This document shows, one piece after another, positions 49,970-59,770 of a stretch of 64,000 nt of DNA; position 1 is the first letter of the stretch; the number at the start of each line of letters is the position of its first letter. Location: contig NZ_BCXI01000016.1 of assembly GCF_001895025.1 (NCBI RefSeq), positions 1 to 64,000 on the forward strand, in the 5' to 3' direction. The notes under the pieces are model-generated. The model did no database searches. It saw only the letters and a list, made by a program, of their open reading frames with translations, and was not told the DNA's origin. Source of the stretch: Rhodococcus zopfii NBRC 100606 = JCM 9919. GTDB lineage: Bacteria; Actinomycetota; Actinomycetes; Mycobacteriales; Mycobacteriaceae. The translations under genes and the position numbers were made by a program.

Positions 49970-50605
49970 ATGGCACGTCAGGTTCGCGCCGAGGCCACGC
50001 GGGAGTCGGTGCTGCGCGGCGCCGCCGAGGTCTTCGTGCGGCTGGGATACGCGAACGCCAGCCTCAGCGAGATCATCGACGAATCGGGTGTCACGAAGGG
50101 TGCGCTGTACTTCCACTTCGGCTCGAAGGAAGAACTCGCGCGCGGCGTCATCGATGCCGGTTTCGTCCGGTCGTCGGAGGCCGGCCTGGCCAAGATCGAC
50201 GAACGCACACCGGCGCTGGAAACGATGATCGAGCTGTCCGTTCTGTCCGTCGACCTGTCGAGGTCCGATCCGGTGGTCCGCGCGATGTTCCGGCTCGTGC
50301 TCGAGATCGGCGACTACCGCGGCTCCGGTGAGAACCTGTTCGAGCTGTGGCTCGGCTCGCTGCAGCAATTGGCGCACCGAGCCCGGGAGGAAGGCGACCT
50401 GTCCCCGGATTTCGATCCCGATGCGGCGGGGTTGCTGGTGCTGCAGATGGTCACCGGGGCGCGCACCGTCGCCGCCGGGCTCGGTCGTCGCGAGCGGTCG
50501 ATCGAACACATCGAGCTCATGTGGGCGAACCTGCTGCCCGCACTCGTGCCGGAATCGAAGGTCGAGTACTTCCGGCAGTTCGCCGCGCGGCGGCTGCGGG
50601 TCTGA
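49970..50605 (+). CDS. TetR family regulator, ScbR/gamma-butyrolactone-receptor-like
   Basis: 211-aa regulator. The HTH EVFVRLGYANASLSEIIDESGVTKGALYFHFGSKEELA resembles ScbR/ArpA-type autoregulator receptors (GVTKGALYFHF is their hallmark). Whether it binds a signalling lactone is unknown; no synthase is seen nearby. ATG at 49970. The lipase-like gene follows on the same strand after 111 bp containing nested palindromes. Confidence 0.82.
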   Translation: MARQVRAEATRESVLRGAAEVFVRLGYANASLSEIIDESGVTKGALYFHFGSKEELARGVIDAGFVRSSEAGLAKIDERTPALETMIELSVLSVDLSRSDPVVRAMFRLVLEIGDYRGSGENLFELWLGSLQQLAHRAREEGDLSPDFDPDAAGLLVLQMVTGARTVAAGLGRRERSIEHIELMWANLLPALVPESKVEYFRQFAARRLRV

Positions 50606-50629
50606 CGACACCCACAGGATTACCTGTAT

Positions 50630-50650
50630 CCGTTGGTAACGGACTGTTAC
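50630..50650. promoter_or_regulatory. Overlapping palindromes before the secreted lipase-fold gene
   Basis: CCGTT-GGT-AACGG (50630-50642) and GTAAC-GGACT-GTTAC (50636-50650) overlap, about 70 bp before the start at 50717. They could be an operator for the preceding TetR-family protein or an MtrA-like GTAAC site. Confidence 0.35.
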
Positions 50651-50716
50651 TGTTCCGTGAACTGAGCGCTGTGCCGGGGGCTGCGCGGCTCGATCAACAG
50701 TGACAGGAAAGTATCG

Positions 50717-52042
50717 ATGCGAGTCTTGCGACATCTCGTGGCGATCGGCGCTGCTTCCATCGCGCCGGCCCTCGCCCTGACCTCGGCGACCACCGCCGCC
50801 GCCGACCCCGTCCCAGTCGAGGACGTCGTCAATCCGTTCGTGGTGAGCACGTTCCGTGACGGGCAGATCGCGCACCCGTCACAGTGGGTGCCGCGTCCGG
50901 CCTCCACCGACCCGTGGTTCGACGGCCCCGCCCTCACCGACGCCGACGTTCCCGGCACCCTGCTGCGGCACCGCCCGGTGACGGTGCAGGTGTACGGGGT
51001 GCAGCCGGGCCACGTCACCGCGCATCAACTGATGTACGTCACCACCGATTTCGACGGCTCCCGCACCGTCGCCACCGGCATCCTCATGATCCCCGAGGAC
51101 GGCACGGCGCCGCAGGACCGCAGGCTCATCGGCTATTCCGAGGCCAACGACAGCCTGGGCCCGAACTGCATGCCGAGCACCCAGTGGACCGGCGGCAACC
51201 AGACCGACCCGTCGCTGTTCTCCGCGCTCGGACCCGTCGCCCAGATGTTCGGCCGCGGCTGGGCCGTGATGATGAGCGACACCGCCAACGACGGCGACAC
51301 CGCACCCAACGGCTTCTCGATCGGCCGGTTCAGCGGACCCGCGACCCTCGACGGCCTCCGCGCCGCGATCGCGCTGCCGGACGCCGGGTTCGCGCCGGAC
51401 ATCCCCGCCGGGATCTTCGGCATCGCGGGAGGCGGGGTCGCCGCCGGGTTCGCCGCGGAGATGGCCGGCACCTACGCGCCGGAACTCAACCTCGTCGGCA
51501 CCGTGCTGCAGGCGATGGTCGTCGACAGCGCTACCTTCGAGCGCACCGCGGACGGTGGTATCGGCGCAGGATTCGTGTTCGCCAACTCGCTCGGTTTCGC
51601 GGCGAAGTACCCGGAGATCGACCTCGACGCCGAACTCACCCCGCTCGGCCGGGCCGCCGCCGACCTGTTCCACAGCACCTGCCAGGGGTTGTATCTGATG
51701 TTCCCGTTCGTGCCGTTGTCCGCGCTCTACGTGGACGGGCGGCCGGCCGACAATCCCGCATTCGCGCGGGCCTATGCCGAGAACGCGCTCGGCACGCGAC
51801 CGGACGAGATTCCGAACGCGCCGGTTCTCATCACCTCGTGCCGCGACGACTTCCTGGTCCCCTACGAGGACGCGGAGAACCTCGGCAACTTCTGGCGCGC
51901 GCACGGCGCCGATGTCGAATTCGATCCGGCGGTGTGCGGGATCGGTGACGTGTTGACCGACCCGGTCCGGGTGGGAGTCGAGTTGCTCGGCATGCAGAAC
52001 GTCGACTGGTTCGATCGCCGCTTCGAGGAGGCGGGCCGATGA
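50717..52042 (+). CDS. Secreted lipase-fold protein lacking the catalytic Ser and His
   Basis: 441-aa protein of the secretory lipase (LIP/CAL-A-like) family with a signal peptide at about 1-31 (SATTAAADP cleavage region). Family landmarks are present: PGHVTAHQLMYVTTDFDG, RLIGYSEANDSLGPNCMPS and VLITSCRDDFLVPYEDAENL. But the nucleophile elbow, normally G-Y-S-x-G-G, is GIAGGG, and the C-terminal His region reads CGIGDVLTDP without His. The Asp (RDDFLVP) is kept. It is therefore probably not an ordinary esterase. It overlaps the next gene by ATGA. Confidence 0.82.
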   Translation: MRVLRHLVAIGAASIAPALALTSATTAAADPVPVEDVVNPFVVSTFRDGQIAHPSQWVPRPASTDPWFDGPALTDADVPGTLLRHRPVTVQVYGVQPGHVTAHQLMYVTTDFDGSRTVATGILMIPEDGTAPQDRRLIGYSEANDSLGPNCMPSTQWTGGNQTDPSLFSALGPVAQMFGRGWAVMMSDTANDGDTAPNGFSIGRFSGPATLDGLRAAIALPDAGFAPDIPAGIFGIAGGGVAAGFAAEMAGTYAPELNLVGTVLQAMVVDSATFERTADGGIGAGFVFANSLGFAAKYPEIDLDAELTPLGRAAADLFHSTCQGLYLMFPFVPLSALYVDGRPADNPAFARAYAENALGTRPDEIPNAPVLITSCRDDFLVPYEDAENLGNFWRAHGADVEFDPAVCGIGDVLTDPVRVGVELLGMQNVDWFDRRFEEAGR

Positions 52043-53280
52043 GGCGCCTGCTCGCCACCGCCCTGGCCGTCGTCACAGTCCTGGCGACAGGTGTCGGTGT
52101 CGCCGGAACTGCCTCTGCGGCACCGGATCTCGCCGAGGTCCTCGACGTTTCGCGCAACAACCTCGACTCCGAGTACGGCGGGGGAGTCGCACCCGAACTG
52201 TCGAGCGACCCCGAAGTGCTGCGGCCCCTGCTCGACCGGGCCCGCGCCGCCGGTGTCGAACCGGAACGCTATGCGGCACTGCTGCACCAGTATTGGCTCG
52301 CCGTCGCGGTCCGCAACGCCGGGATCGACCTGAACCGCTGGGATCCGCAGCTCGGATTGGCCGCCAACGAACAGAATCTGAAGAACACCTTCGCCTACTA
52401 CCAGAAGCTGCAGCGCGAGCACCCCGACTTCCTGTGGGCCGGTCAGGGTGGGCTGGCCGGACCGTCCTTCGGCGCCGGGATCATGGACGTCGATCTGGCC
52501 CGGGCGGTCATCGGGGTCCGCGAGCTGCGGGACGCCCTTGCCCAGGTCACCCGCACGCTCGACGACGCCGCCGCCCCCGCGTCCGCGGACCTGCCCGAGG
52601 ACCTGCAGGCGGTGCTCGCCGTCGGCCACACCATCACGCCCGAGGACATCGCGGACTTCCAGGTCCGGGTCATCGCGATGAGCAAGCACATCTTCACCGA
52701 TCTGCTGCCGCAGCACGAGGCATATCTGGCCGGCGGTCTCGACGCGATCGACGAGTTCCACCGCGCGGGCATCATCGACGACCGCGCCGTCCGGGCCTGG
52801 CGCGATCTCGCGACCGGGGACCCGGAGTCGGTGGTGCGCGGCAACGCCGAACTGCTGCATCGCGAGCAATACCAGTCGATCGCCGACCAGTGGGATGCCA
52901 CCCGCGAGGCCCGCGGGCCTGTCGGCCGGGCGCTGACCTACCTGTCGACGTTCGGCGCCGACCCCGCGATCCCCGGCGTGGCACCGCCCCGGGAGGCGTT
53001 CCCGTTGACGTTGACCGCGGATGATCCCGCCGCCGGCGCGCAGTGGCGCCTGCAGACACCGCTGCCCGCGTTCAACTGGTCCGACCGGGACGCACGCTGG
53101 GAATACATCACCACCCACATGCTGCCGAAGTACCGCGCACTGGCCCAGGATCGGCCGGCTGAACTCGCGGCGGCCCTGGACAAACCGATGGATCAGCAGT
53201 TCCTCGAGCAGCGGGCCCTGATGCGCCTGGTGCCGATCCTCCTGTCGGTGGCGCGCACGACGCAGGTGCAGTACTCCTGA
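52039..53280 (+). CDS. Secreted hypothetical protein
   Basis: 413-aa exported protein with a clear signal peptide (about 1-28, ending GTASAAPDL). No family that I recognise with certainty. The mature part is mostly helical and rich in Ala, Asp, Arg, Leu; motifs such as LLHQYWLAVAVRNAGIDL and YYQKLQREHPDFLWAGQGG may mark a conserved group. Its start overlaps the stop of the lipase-fold gene, so the two are made together and perhaps act together outside the membrane. Confidence 0.75.
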   Translation: MRRLLATALAVVTVLATGVGVAGTASAAPDLAEVLDVSRNNLDSEYGGGVAPELSSDPEVLRPLLDRARAAGVEPERYAALLHQYWLAVAVRNAGIDLNRWDPQLGLAANEQNLKNTFAYYQKLQREHPDFLWAGQGGLAGPSFGAGIMDVDLARAVIGVRELRDALAQVTRTLDDAAAPASADLPEDLQAVLAVGHTITPEDIADFQVRVIAMSKHIFTDLLPQHEAYLAGGLDAIDEFHRAGIIDDRAVRAWRDLATGDPESVVRGNAELLHREQYQSIADQWDATREARGPVGRALTYLSTFGADPAIPGVAPPREAFPLTLTADDPAAGAQWRLQTPLPAFNWSDRDARWEYITTHMLPKYRALAQDRPAELAAALDKPMDQQFLEQRALMRLVPILLSVARTTQVQYS

Positions 53281-53293
53281 GCGGGCAGGCCCG

Positions 53294-53665
53294 GTGTCGT
53301 TGCAATCGCCGGCGGGGCCTGACAGCATCGCCGCCGTGACATTCGGACCTTTCGACGCCGAGCAGGCCCCGGCCGCGCTCGCCCGCGTCATCGATGAACT
53401 GGGGGACGGCGCCGCGGTCACCATCACCGCCGTGCCGCCGCTGCTGACCGTCACCCAGGCGGCGGATGTCCTGGGCACGTCCCGTGCCGAGGTGGCGCGC
53501 CTGGTCGACAGCGGAGCGCTGCCCGCCGAGTTCCACGGCCTGCACCGGCGGGTGGCCCGCGCCGATGTCGTCGCGCTCGCGCAGCGGCGCGCGACGATCC
53601 GCACCCAGGTCCTCGACAATCTCGCCGACCTGGCCCACCGCGACGGGCTGTACGACGAATTCTGA
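53294..53665 (+). CDS. HTH (excisionase-like) protein, putative antitoxin
   Basis: Up to 123 aa; an alternative GTG at 53336 gives 109 aa and starts MTFGPFDAEQ, as in relatives. A MerR/excisionase HTH at about 50-95 (LLTVTQAADVLGTSRAEVARLVDSGALP) binds DNA. It lies 18 bp before a PIN-domain gene, the arrangement of a type II toxin-antitoxin pair, in which it would be the antitoxin and autorepressor. Confidence 0.8.
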   Translation: MSLQSPAGPDSIAAVTFGPFDAEQAPAALARVIDELGDGAAVTITAVPPLLTVTQAADVLGTSRAEVARLVDSGALPAEFHGLHRRVARADVVALAQRRATIRTQVLDNLADLAHRDGLYDEF

Positions 53666-53683
53666 TCGGAAAGCAGGGGGAAC

Positions 53684-54247
53684 ATGCCCGTTCGGGTGGT
53701 GCTCGGCGCGTCGGTGCTCGCCGACGCGCGCATGCGCGACGTGGTGCTCGCGTTCGCGGAAGATGAACTGTACCAACCACATTGGAGCGACGGAGTCATC
53801 GCGGAAGTGGACCGCCGGTTGCCGGCGGAACTGCCACGGCCGGCCCGCGACTACCTGTTCGCCGAACTGGACCGGGCCTTCCCGGACGCGCGCGTCACGT
53901 GGCCGGCGACGGTGCTGCGGGAAGTGCCGTACGTCGTCGACCCGCGTGACACCCATCTGACGGCGGTCGCGCTGATCGCTCACGCCGACGCCGTCGTCAC
54001 CACCGACCGGTCGATCGCCGCCGCGCTCGAACGCTCCGGCATCGAACCGTGGACACCCGACGCGTTCGTCACATTCGTCGTCGACGCCGACCCCGTCCGC
54101 GCCCGGGCCGCGCTGCTGCGGATGGTGCGCCGGCGCTGGCTTCCCGGCACCGACGCGACCGACGCTGCACTGCTGTCGCGGCTGGTCACGTGGGCGCGTC
54201 GCGCGCTGGGGGACAGCAGCGCCGACCTGCTCGCATCCGCCGACTGA
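53684..54247 (+). CDS. PIN-domain protein, putative toxin with altered active site
   Basis: 187-aa PIN-domain protein with C-terminal helical extension. PIN nucleases need about four acids. The Glu of VIAEVDR, the Asp of DTHLTAVAL and the Asp in VVTTDRS are present, but the first Asp of the usual LDANVL is Gly (LGASVL). That predicts weakened or lost RNase activity. Partner of the HTH gene just upstream; ATG at 53684. Confidence 0.8.
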   Translation: MPVRVVLGASVLADARMRDVVLAFAEDELYQPHWSDGVIAEVDRRLPAELPRPARDYLFAELDRAFPDARVTWPATVLREVPYVVDPRDTHLTAVALIAHADAVVTTDRSIAAALERSGIEPWTPDAFVTFVVDADPVRARAALLRMVRRRWLPGTDATDAALLSRLVTWARRALGDSSADLLASAD

Positions 54248-54273
54248 AACACCCCGGCCGGGACGCATAGAAT
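54245..54273 (+). promoter_or_regulatory. Candidate mfd promoter
   Basis: TGAAAC (54245-54250), a 17-bp spacer and TAGAAT (54268-54273) resemble a sigma-A promoter, about 38 bp before the GTG of mfd. The -35 match is weak. Confidence 0.35.
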
Positions 54274-54311
54274 CGAACGGTTCTCGCCGTACACCCAGGA
54301 GCGACTGTCAC

Positions 54312-57300
54312 GTGTCTGCTGTGCCCGCCACCCCCCTGTCCGGATTGGCGCGGATCGCGCTGGCCGATGCCCAGTTGCAGCGGGTCGCCGCGCTTGCCGG
54401 CACCGCCGAGCAGGCCCTGGTCGCCCCGTCCGCGGCCCGTCCGTTCGTCGCCGCCGCGCTCGCGGAGAAGGCGCCGCTGCTGGTGGTCACCGCCACCGGC
54501 CGCGAAGCCGACGATCTGACCGCCGAACTCGTCGAAGTCCTCGGCGACAGCGTCGCGCAGTTCCCGTCGTGGGAGACGCTGCCGCACGAGCGCCTGTCGC
54601 CGAGCGCCGACACCGTCGGCCGGCGCCTGCAGGTGCTGCGCCGCCTCGCCCGGCCGGACGACCGCGACTACGGACCCGAACTGCGGGTCATCGTCGCGAC
54701 CGTGCGGTCGCTGGTGCAGCCGATGGCCCCGGGGCTCGGCGAGATCGACCCGATCACCCTGCGGGTCGGCTCCGAGCACGACTTCGACGCACTCGTCGAG
54801 CGCCTCGTCGAACTGGCCTACGCGCGCGTCGACATGGTCGGCAAGCGCGGCGAGTTCGCGGTGCGCGGCGGCATCCTCGACGTGTTCCCGCCGACCGCCG
54901 ACCATCCGGTGCGCGTCGAGTTCTGGGGCGACGAGGTCACCGAGCTGCGCCCGTTCTCAGTCGCCGACCAGCGGTCGATTCCCGACGTCGAGGCCGCCAC
55001 GCTCATCGCGCCGCCGTGCCGCGAACTGCTGCTCACCGACGCGGTCAAGGCACGGGCGGCGCAGCTCGCGCAGGACAATCCGGCCGACGCCGCGCTCGTC
55101 GAGATGCTCGACAAGATGGCCGGCGGCATTCCCGTCGAGGGCATGGAGGCGCTGCTGCCGGTGCTGCAGCCCGGCGAGCTGCAACTGCTCACCGACGTGC
55201 TGCCCGCCGGCACCCACGTGCTCCTGTGCGACCCGGAGAAGGTTCGCACCCGCGCCACCGACCTCGTGCGCACCGGCCTGGAGTTCCTGGAGGCATCGTG
55301 GACGGCCGCGTCGATCGGCGGCGCGGCGCCGCTGGACACCGCGAACCTCACCGGCGCCGACGGCCGGAAGATGGACCTCGCGGCGTCGGCATACCGGTCG
55401 CTGCGGCAGGTCCGGGAGGCCGCCGAAGCCCGGGGGGTGCCGTGGTGGACGCTGAGCCCGCTCGCGTCCGGCGCCGACACCGAGGTGGTCCTCGAGGTGC
55501 AGGCCGCGCCGGAGGTGCGCGGCTCCGAAGACCTGCTGTCGATGCTGTTCGTGAACCTGCGCGCGCACGTCACCACGGGTGGTCGCGCGGTGATCGTGGT
55601 CGCGGGCACCGGCACCGGCCTGCGCGTGCTCGAACGGCTGAAGGACAGCGAGGTTCCCGCCGCCAAGCTCGAACCGGGCGCCGAACCGGTCCGCGGCCAG
55701 GTCGGGGTGATCCGTGGTGCGCTGCACGAGGGCCTGGTCCTGGCCGGCAACGGCGACAATCGGGTGCCGGGGCTCGTCGTCGTCACCGAAGCGGACCTGA
55801 CCGGCAACCGGGTCACGGCGGTCGAAGGCCGCCGGACCCCGGTCAAGCGACGCAACCAGGTCGATCCGCTGGCGCTGACCGCCGGCGACTACGTGGTGCA
55901 CGACCAGCACGGCATCGGCCGGTTCGTGGAGATGGTCGAACGGACGGTGGGCGGTGCGCGCCGCGAATACCTCGTGATCGAGTACGCGGCGAGCAAGCGC
56001 GGCCAGCCCGGCGACCGCCTGTTCGTCCCGATGGAGTCGCTCGATCAGCTGTCCCGATACGTCGGCGGTGAGCTGCCTGCGATCAGCAAACTCGGTGGAT
56101 CCGACTGGGCCAACACGAAACGTAAGGCGCGCAAGGCGGTTCGTGAGATCGCGGGAGAGCTGGTGCGGTTGTATGCGGCGCGGCAGGCGTCGCCCGGCCA
56201 CGCCTTCGGCCCGGACACCCCGTGGCAGAAGGAGATGGAGGACGCGTTCCCCTTCACCGAAACCCAGGATCAGCTCACCGTCATCTCCGAGGTGAAGGCC
56301 GACATGGAGAAGGCGGTGCCGATGGACCGCGTCGTCATCGGCGACGTCGGCTACGGCAAGACCGAGATCGCGGTGCGCGCCGCGTTCAAGGCGGTGCAGG
56401 ACGGCAAGCAGGTCGCGGTGCTGGTGCCCACGACCTTGCTCGCGCAGCAGCACCTGCAGACCTTCACCGAGCGGATGGCCGCGTTCCCGGTCACCGTCAA
56501 GGGGCTGAGCCGGTTCACCGATCCGGCGGATTCCCGCGAGATCGTCGCGGGCCTCGCCGACGGCGACGTCGACATCGTGGTCGGCACACACCGGCTGCTG
56601 CAGACCGGAATCCGTTGGAAGGATCTCGGTCTCGTCATCGTCGACGAGGAGCAGCGGTTCGGTGTCGAACACAAGGAACACATCAAGGCGCTGCGCACCC
56701 ACGTCGACGTGCTCACCATGTCGGCGACCCCGATCCCGCGCACCCTGGAGATGAGCATGGCCGGCATCCGTGAGATGTCGACGATCCTCACCCCGCCCGA
56801 GGAACGGCACCCGATCCTCACCTACGTCGGCGGGTACTCCGACAAGCAGGTCGCCGCCGCGATCCGCCGCGAGCTGCTGCGCGACGGCCAGGTGTTCTAC
56901 GTCCACAACCGGGTCAGTTCGATCGACAAGGCCGCCAAGAAGATTCGTGACCTCGTTCCCGAGGCGCGGGTGGTCGTCGCGCACGGCCAGATGAACGAGG
57001 ACACCCTCGAGAAGACCGTGCAGGGCTTCTGGGAACGCGAATTCGACGTGCTCGTGTGCACCACGATCGTCGAAACGGGCCTGGACATCTCCAACGCCAA
57101 CACGCTCATCGTCGAACGCGCCGACTCGCTCGGCCTGTCGCAGCTGCACCAGCTGCGCGGTCGCGTCGGCCGGTCCCGTGAACGCGGCTACGCGTACTTC
57201 CTGTACCCGCCGGAGAAGCCGCTCACCGAAACCGCGTACGACCGGCTCGCGACCATCTCGCAGAACTCCGACCTCGGCGCCGGCATGGCCGTCGCCATGA

Positions 57301-57962
57301 AGGATCTCGAAATCCGCGGCGCCGGAAACGTTCTCGGCGCCGAACAGTCCGGTCACGTCGCCGGTGTCGGTTTCGACTTGTACGTGCGACTGGTCGGCGA
57401 GGCGGTCGAGGCGTACCGCGCGGCGGCAGACGGCACCCCCATCACCACCGAGGAGGCGCCGAAGGAGGTACGGGTCGATCTGCCGGTCGACGCGCACATC
57501 CCCGCCGACTACGTCACCTCCGACCGGCTGCGCCTCGAGGCCTACCGCAAGCTCGCCGCCGCCCAGGACGCCGCCGCGATCGCCGCGGTCGTCGAAGAAC
57601 TCGTCGACCGGTACGGCCCGCTGCCCGAGGAGGTCGGCCGCCTCGTCTCCGTCGCGAAGCTGCGGCTGTTGTGCCGCGAATACGGGCTCGAGGAAGTCAC
57701 GGTCGCCGGCACCCAGCTGAAGATCTCCCCGATGGAACTGCCCGACTCGAAGCAGATGCGGCTCAAGCGGATCTTCCCGGCCGCCCAGTACCGCGCAACC
57801 AGCGGCATGGTGCAGCTGCCGCTGCCGCGTACCGGCGGGGTCGGCTCCGATCGGGTCCGCGACGTCGAACTGCTCCAGTACATCGCGGATTTCCTGCTCG
57901 CGATGGACGGCAAGGCACAGGGGTCGGTGGACGTGCGGGTCGCGGCGGGGGCGAACGCGTGA
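54312..57962 (+). CDS. mfd: Transcription-repair coupling factor Mfd
   Basis: DNA translocase that removes stalled RNA polymerase and recruits UvrA to damage. 1216 aa: UvrB-like N-terminal domains (about 1-350), RNA-polymerase interaction domain (about 520-590, [13 protein letters not shown]), and a RecG-like helicase motor with Walker [13 protein letters not shown] (about 677-688), [11 protein letters not shown] (about 777-787), [10 protein letters not shown], and TRCF C-terminal domain. Length is usual. mazG follows with overlapping stop/start, as in mycobacteria. Confidence 0.96.
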   Translation: MSAVPATPLSGLARIALADAQLQRVAALAGTAEQALVAPSAARPFVAAALAEKAPLLVVTATGREADDLTAELVEVLGDSVAQFPSWETLPHERLSPSADTVGRRLQVLRRLARPDDRDYGPELRVIVATVRSLVQPMAPGLGEIDPITLRVGSEHDFDALVERLVELAYARVDMVGKRGEFAVRGGILDVFPPTADHPVRVEFWGDEVTELRPFSVADQRSIPDVEAATLIAPPCRELLLTDAVKARAAQLAQDNPADAALVEMLDKMAGGIPVEGMEALLPVLQPGELQLLTDVLPAGTHVLLCDPEKVRTRATDLVRTGLEFLEASWTAASIGGAAPLDTANLTGADGRKMDLAASAYRSLRQVREAAEARGVPWWTLSPLASGADTEVVLEVQAAPEVRGSEDLLSMLFVNLRAHVTTGGRAVIVVAGTGTGLRVLERLKDSEVPAAKLEPGAEPVRGQVGVIRGALHEGLVLAGNGDNRVPGLVVVTEADLTGNRVTAVEGRRTPVKRRNQVDPLALTAGDYVVHDQHGIGRFVEMVERTVGGARREYLVIEYAASKRGQPGDRLFVPMESLDQLSRYVGGELPAISKLGGSDWANTKRKARKAVREIAGELVRLYAARQASPGHAFGPDTPWQKEMEDAFPFTETQDQLTVISEVKADMEKAVPMDRVVIGDVGYGKTEIAVRAAFKAVQDGKQVAVLVPTTLLAQQHLQTFTERMAAFPVTVKGLSRFTDPADSREIVAGLADGDVDIVVGTHRLLQTGIRWKDLGLVIVDEEQRFGVEHKEHIKALRTHVDVLTMSATPIPRTLEMSMAGIREMSTILTPPEERHPILTYVGGYSDKQVAAAIRRELLRDGQVFYVHNRVSSIDKAAKKIRDLVPEARVVVAHGQMNEDTLEKTVQGFWEREFDVLVCTTIVETGLDISNANTLIVERADSLGLSQLHQLRGRVGRSRERGYAYFLYPPEKPLTETAYDRLATISQNSDLGAGMAVAMKDLEIRGAGNVLGAEQSGHVAGVGFDLYVRLVGEAVEAYRAAADGTPITTEEAPKEVRVDLPVDAHIPADYVTSDRLRLEAYRKLAAAQDAAAIAAVVEELVDRYGPLPEEVGRLVSVAKLRLLCREYGLEEVTVAGTQLKISPMELPDSKQMRLKRIFPAAQYRATSGMVQLPLPRTGGVGSDRVRDVELLQYIADFLLAMDGKAQGSVDVRVAAGANA

Positions 57963-58849
57963 CGGTGGTCCTTCTCGATCCGCGCCGGCCCGGGGTCGTG
58001 CCCGCGACGGCGGTGCGCCTGCTGTGCGGCCCGGTCGAGTACGGCGACGAGGTACCCGACTCGGTGCGCGCCGCAGTGGGCCTCGACCACCGTCCCGGTG
58101 CCGACGTGCTCGTCGCGCTGGACGCCGGCAGTGGTGCCGTGACCGCACGGACCGCGCGTGGCGAGGTCGTGGTCGCGGCGGACCCGGTCGTGGGGGACCG
58201 GTTGCTCGACGCGGTGGACGTGATGGACCGGCTGTGGGGGTTCGGCGGCTGGGAGGTCACCCAGACGCACGACTCGCTCCGGCGCTACCTGCTCGAGGAA
58301 ACCTACGAGCTTCTCGACGCCATCGACGAGGACGATCGGGCCGGGCTACGGGAGGAACTCGGCGACCTGCTGCTGCAGGTGCTGTTCCACTCCCGGATCG
58401 CCCAGGAATCACCGACCGACCCGTTCGACGTCGACGACGTCGCCGACACCCTCGTCACCAAGCTGTCGCAGCGGAGCCCGCATCTGACCAACGGCCACAC
58501 CGGTCCGCTCGACGTCGCCGAGCAGGAGGCGGCGTGGCAGGCGGCCAAGGCAGCCGAAAAGGCGCGGGAGTCGTGCCTCGACGGCATCGCGATGGCGCAG
58601 CCGGCGCTGGCGCTGGCGGAGAAGGTGATCGAACGGGCAGGCGGGGCAGGTTTGCCGGGGGCGATGATCCCCTCCGAACTGTGTACGGTCCGGTTGGGTG
58701 GTGACACCGACGCCGAGCATCGGCTTCGAAAGGCTGTCGTGGCGTTCGCCGGCCGCATCCGCGAAGCCGAGAACACGGCGGAGGCGGATCGCGGCGAGCG
58801 ACGGCCGTTGTCGGCCGACGACTGGCACAGATTCTGGCCGTCGGTCTGA
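57959..58849 (+). CDS. mazG: Nucleoside triphosphate pyrophosphohydrolase MazG
   Basis: Hydrolyses NTPs/dNTPs, including oxidised ones, to NMPs. 296 aa; the catalytic EExxE...ExxD motif is [24 protein letters not shown] at about 116-139, metal-binding. The N-terminal ~90 aa is a mycobacterial-type extension. GTG at 57959 overlaps the mfd stop. Convergent with a glycosyltransferase gene 15 bp away. Confidence 0.92.
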   Translation: MTVVLLDPRRPGVVPATAVRLLCGPVEYGDEVPDSVRAAVGLDHRPGADVLVALDAGSGAVTARTARGEVVVAADPVVGDRLLDAVDVMDRLWGFGGWEVTQTHDSLRRYLLEETYELLDAIDEDDRAGLREELGDLLLQVLFHSRIAQESPTDPFDVDDVADTLVTKLSQRSPHLTNGHTGPLDVAEQEAAWQAAKAAEKARESCLDGIAMAQPALALAEKVIERAGGAGLPGAMIPSELCTVRLGGDTDAEHRLRKAVVAFAGRIREAENTAEADRGERRPLSADDWHRFWPSV

Positions 58850-58864
58850 GATTCTCCGACGACG

Positions 58865-59767
58865 TCAACTCGTCGGCCGGTGTCCCGCCGATCCTCCGAC
58901 CGTACGGAAGAGTCGGCGGCCGATCCGGACAAACAGATCCTGCTGCCGTCGCGCATAGAGTCGTGCCACCGCCAGCCTGGCGGCGCGCCGCTGCTCCGAG
59001 TCGAGGTCGTACTCCGCCAGTACTCGCAACATCTCCCTGCATTCGAGAGTGGTCGCGCAATTCGCTTGCCACGACGGAACATCGAGCTTACGTGCCAGCG
59101 CCGACGGCGTCGCATGTGTCAGATTCCGGCGGCCGAGGACTTCGGGCACGTGTCCCCACGGTCCCGTCAGCGCGAGTTTCGCGGCGAACACCTCGTCCTC
59201 GCGCAACATGTTCCGGCGGTCTATCCGAAGCACAGGTTCCCGTCGGACAAGGCTGTAGAGGGGATCGACGAGCGGAATCGTCTCGTTGAGCACCGCCAGT
59301 AACGCGACGAAACGGGTGGCGGGGTCGCGCGAACCGAGCGCGGTGTCGTCGTACCGCCCGCTTCGGGCGAGGCCTTCGGGAGTCAGGTAATCCATCCGGT
59401 GGGTCACCAGCACGAGCCGGTCGTCCGCCGCGAACGCAGCCAGGCTCCGTGAGATGCAGGGCGGTGCGAGCCAATCGTCGTCTCCGACCCAGCGAAAGAA
59501 CGTTCCGGTGGCCAGCCGTAGCGCACTGATGTAGTTGTTGAGCACGCCGACATTGACGGGATGCCGGTGGTAGACGATCCGGTGGTGATTCTCGACGAGT
59601 TCGCGGCACACGTCTTCGGTGCCGTCGGTGGAGGCGTTGTCGCAGATCACCAGTTCGAGGTTCGGGTGATCCTGTGCGAAGACGGACCGCACCACGTCCC
59701 CGATGCGATCTGCCCCGTTGCGCACCGGCAACCCTACGGAGACCAGCGTGTCGGACACCGAGTTCAC
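58865..59767 (-). CDS. Family 2 glycosyltransferase
   Basis: 300-aa inverting GT-A-fold sugar transferase: VSVGLPVRNGADRIGDVVRSVFAQ (about 9-32), ICDNASTDGT, and WVGDDDWLAPPC with the DDD/DxD metal site at about 95-98. No membrane helices, so cytoplasmic. It starts a group of sugar genes with a methyltransferase, a family 4 glycosyltransferase and gmd, consistent with a surface glycan. GTG start; lies 3 bp after the Cys-repeat gene on the same strand. Confidence 0.87.
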   Translation of the reverse strand: MNSVSDTLVSVGLPVRNGADRIGDVVRSVFAQDHPNLELVICDNASTDGTEDVCRELVENHHRIVYHRHPVNVGVLNNYISALRLATGTFFRWVGDDDWLAPPCISRSLAAFAADDRLVLVTHRMDYLTPEGLARSGRYDDTALGSRDPATRFVALLAVLNETIPLVDPLYSLVRREPVLRIDRRNMLREDEVFAAKLALTGPWGHVPEVLGRRNLTHATPSALARKLDVPSWQANCATTLECREMLRVLAEYDLDSEQRRAARLAVARLYARRQQDLFVRIGRRLFRTVGGSAGHRPTS

Positions 59768-59770
59768 AGG

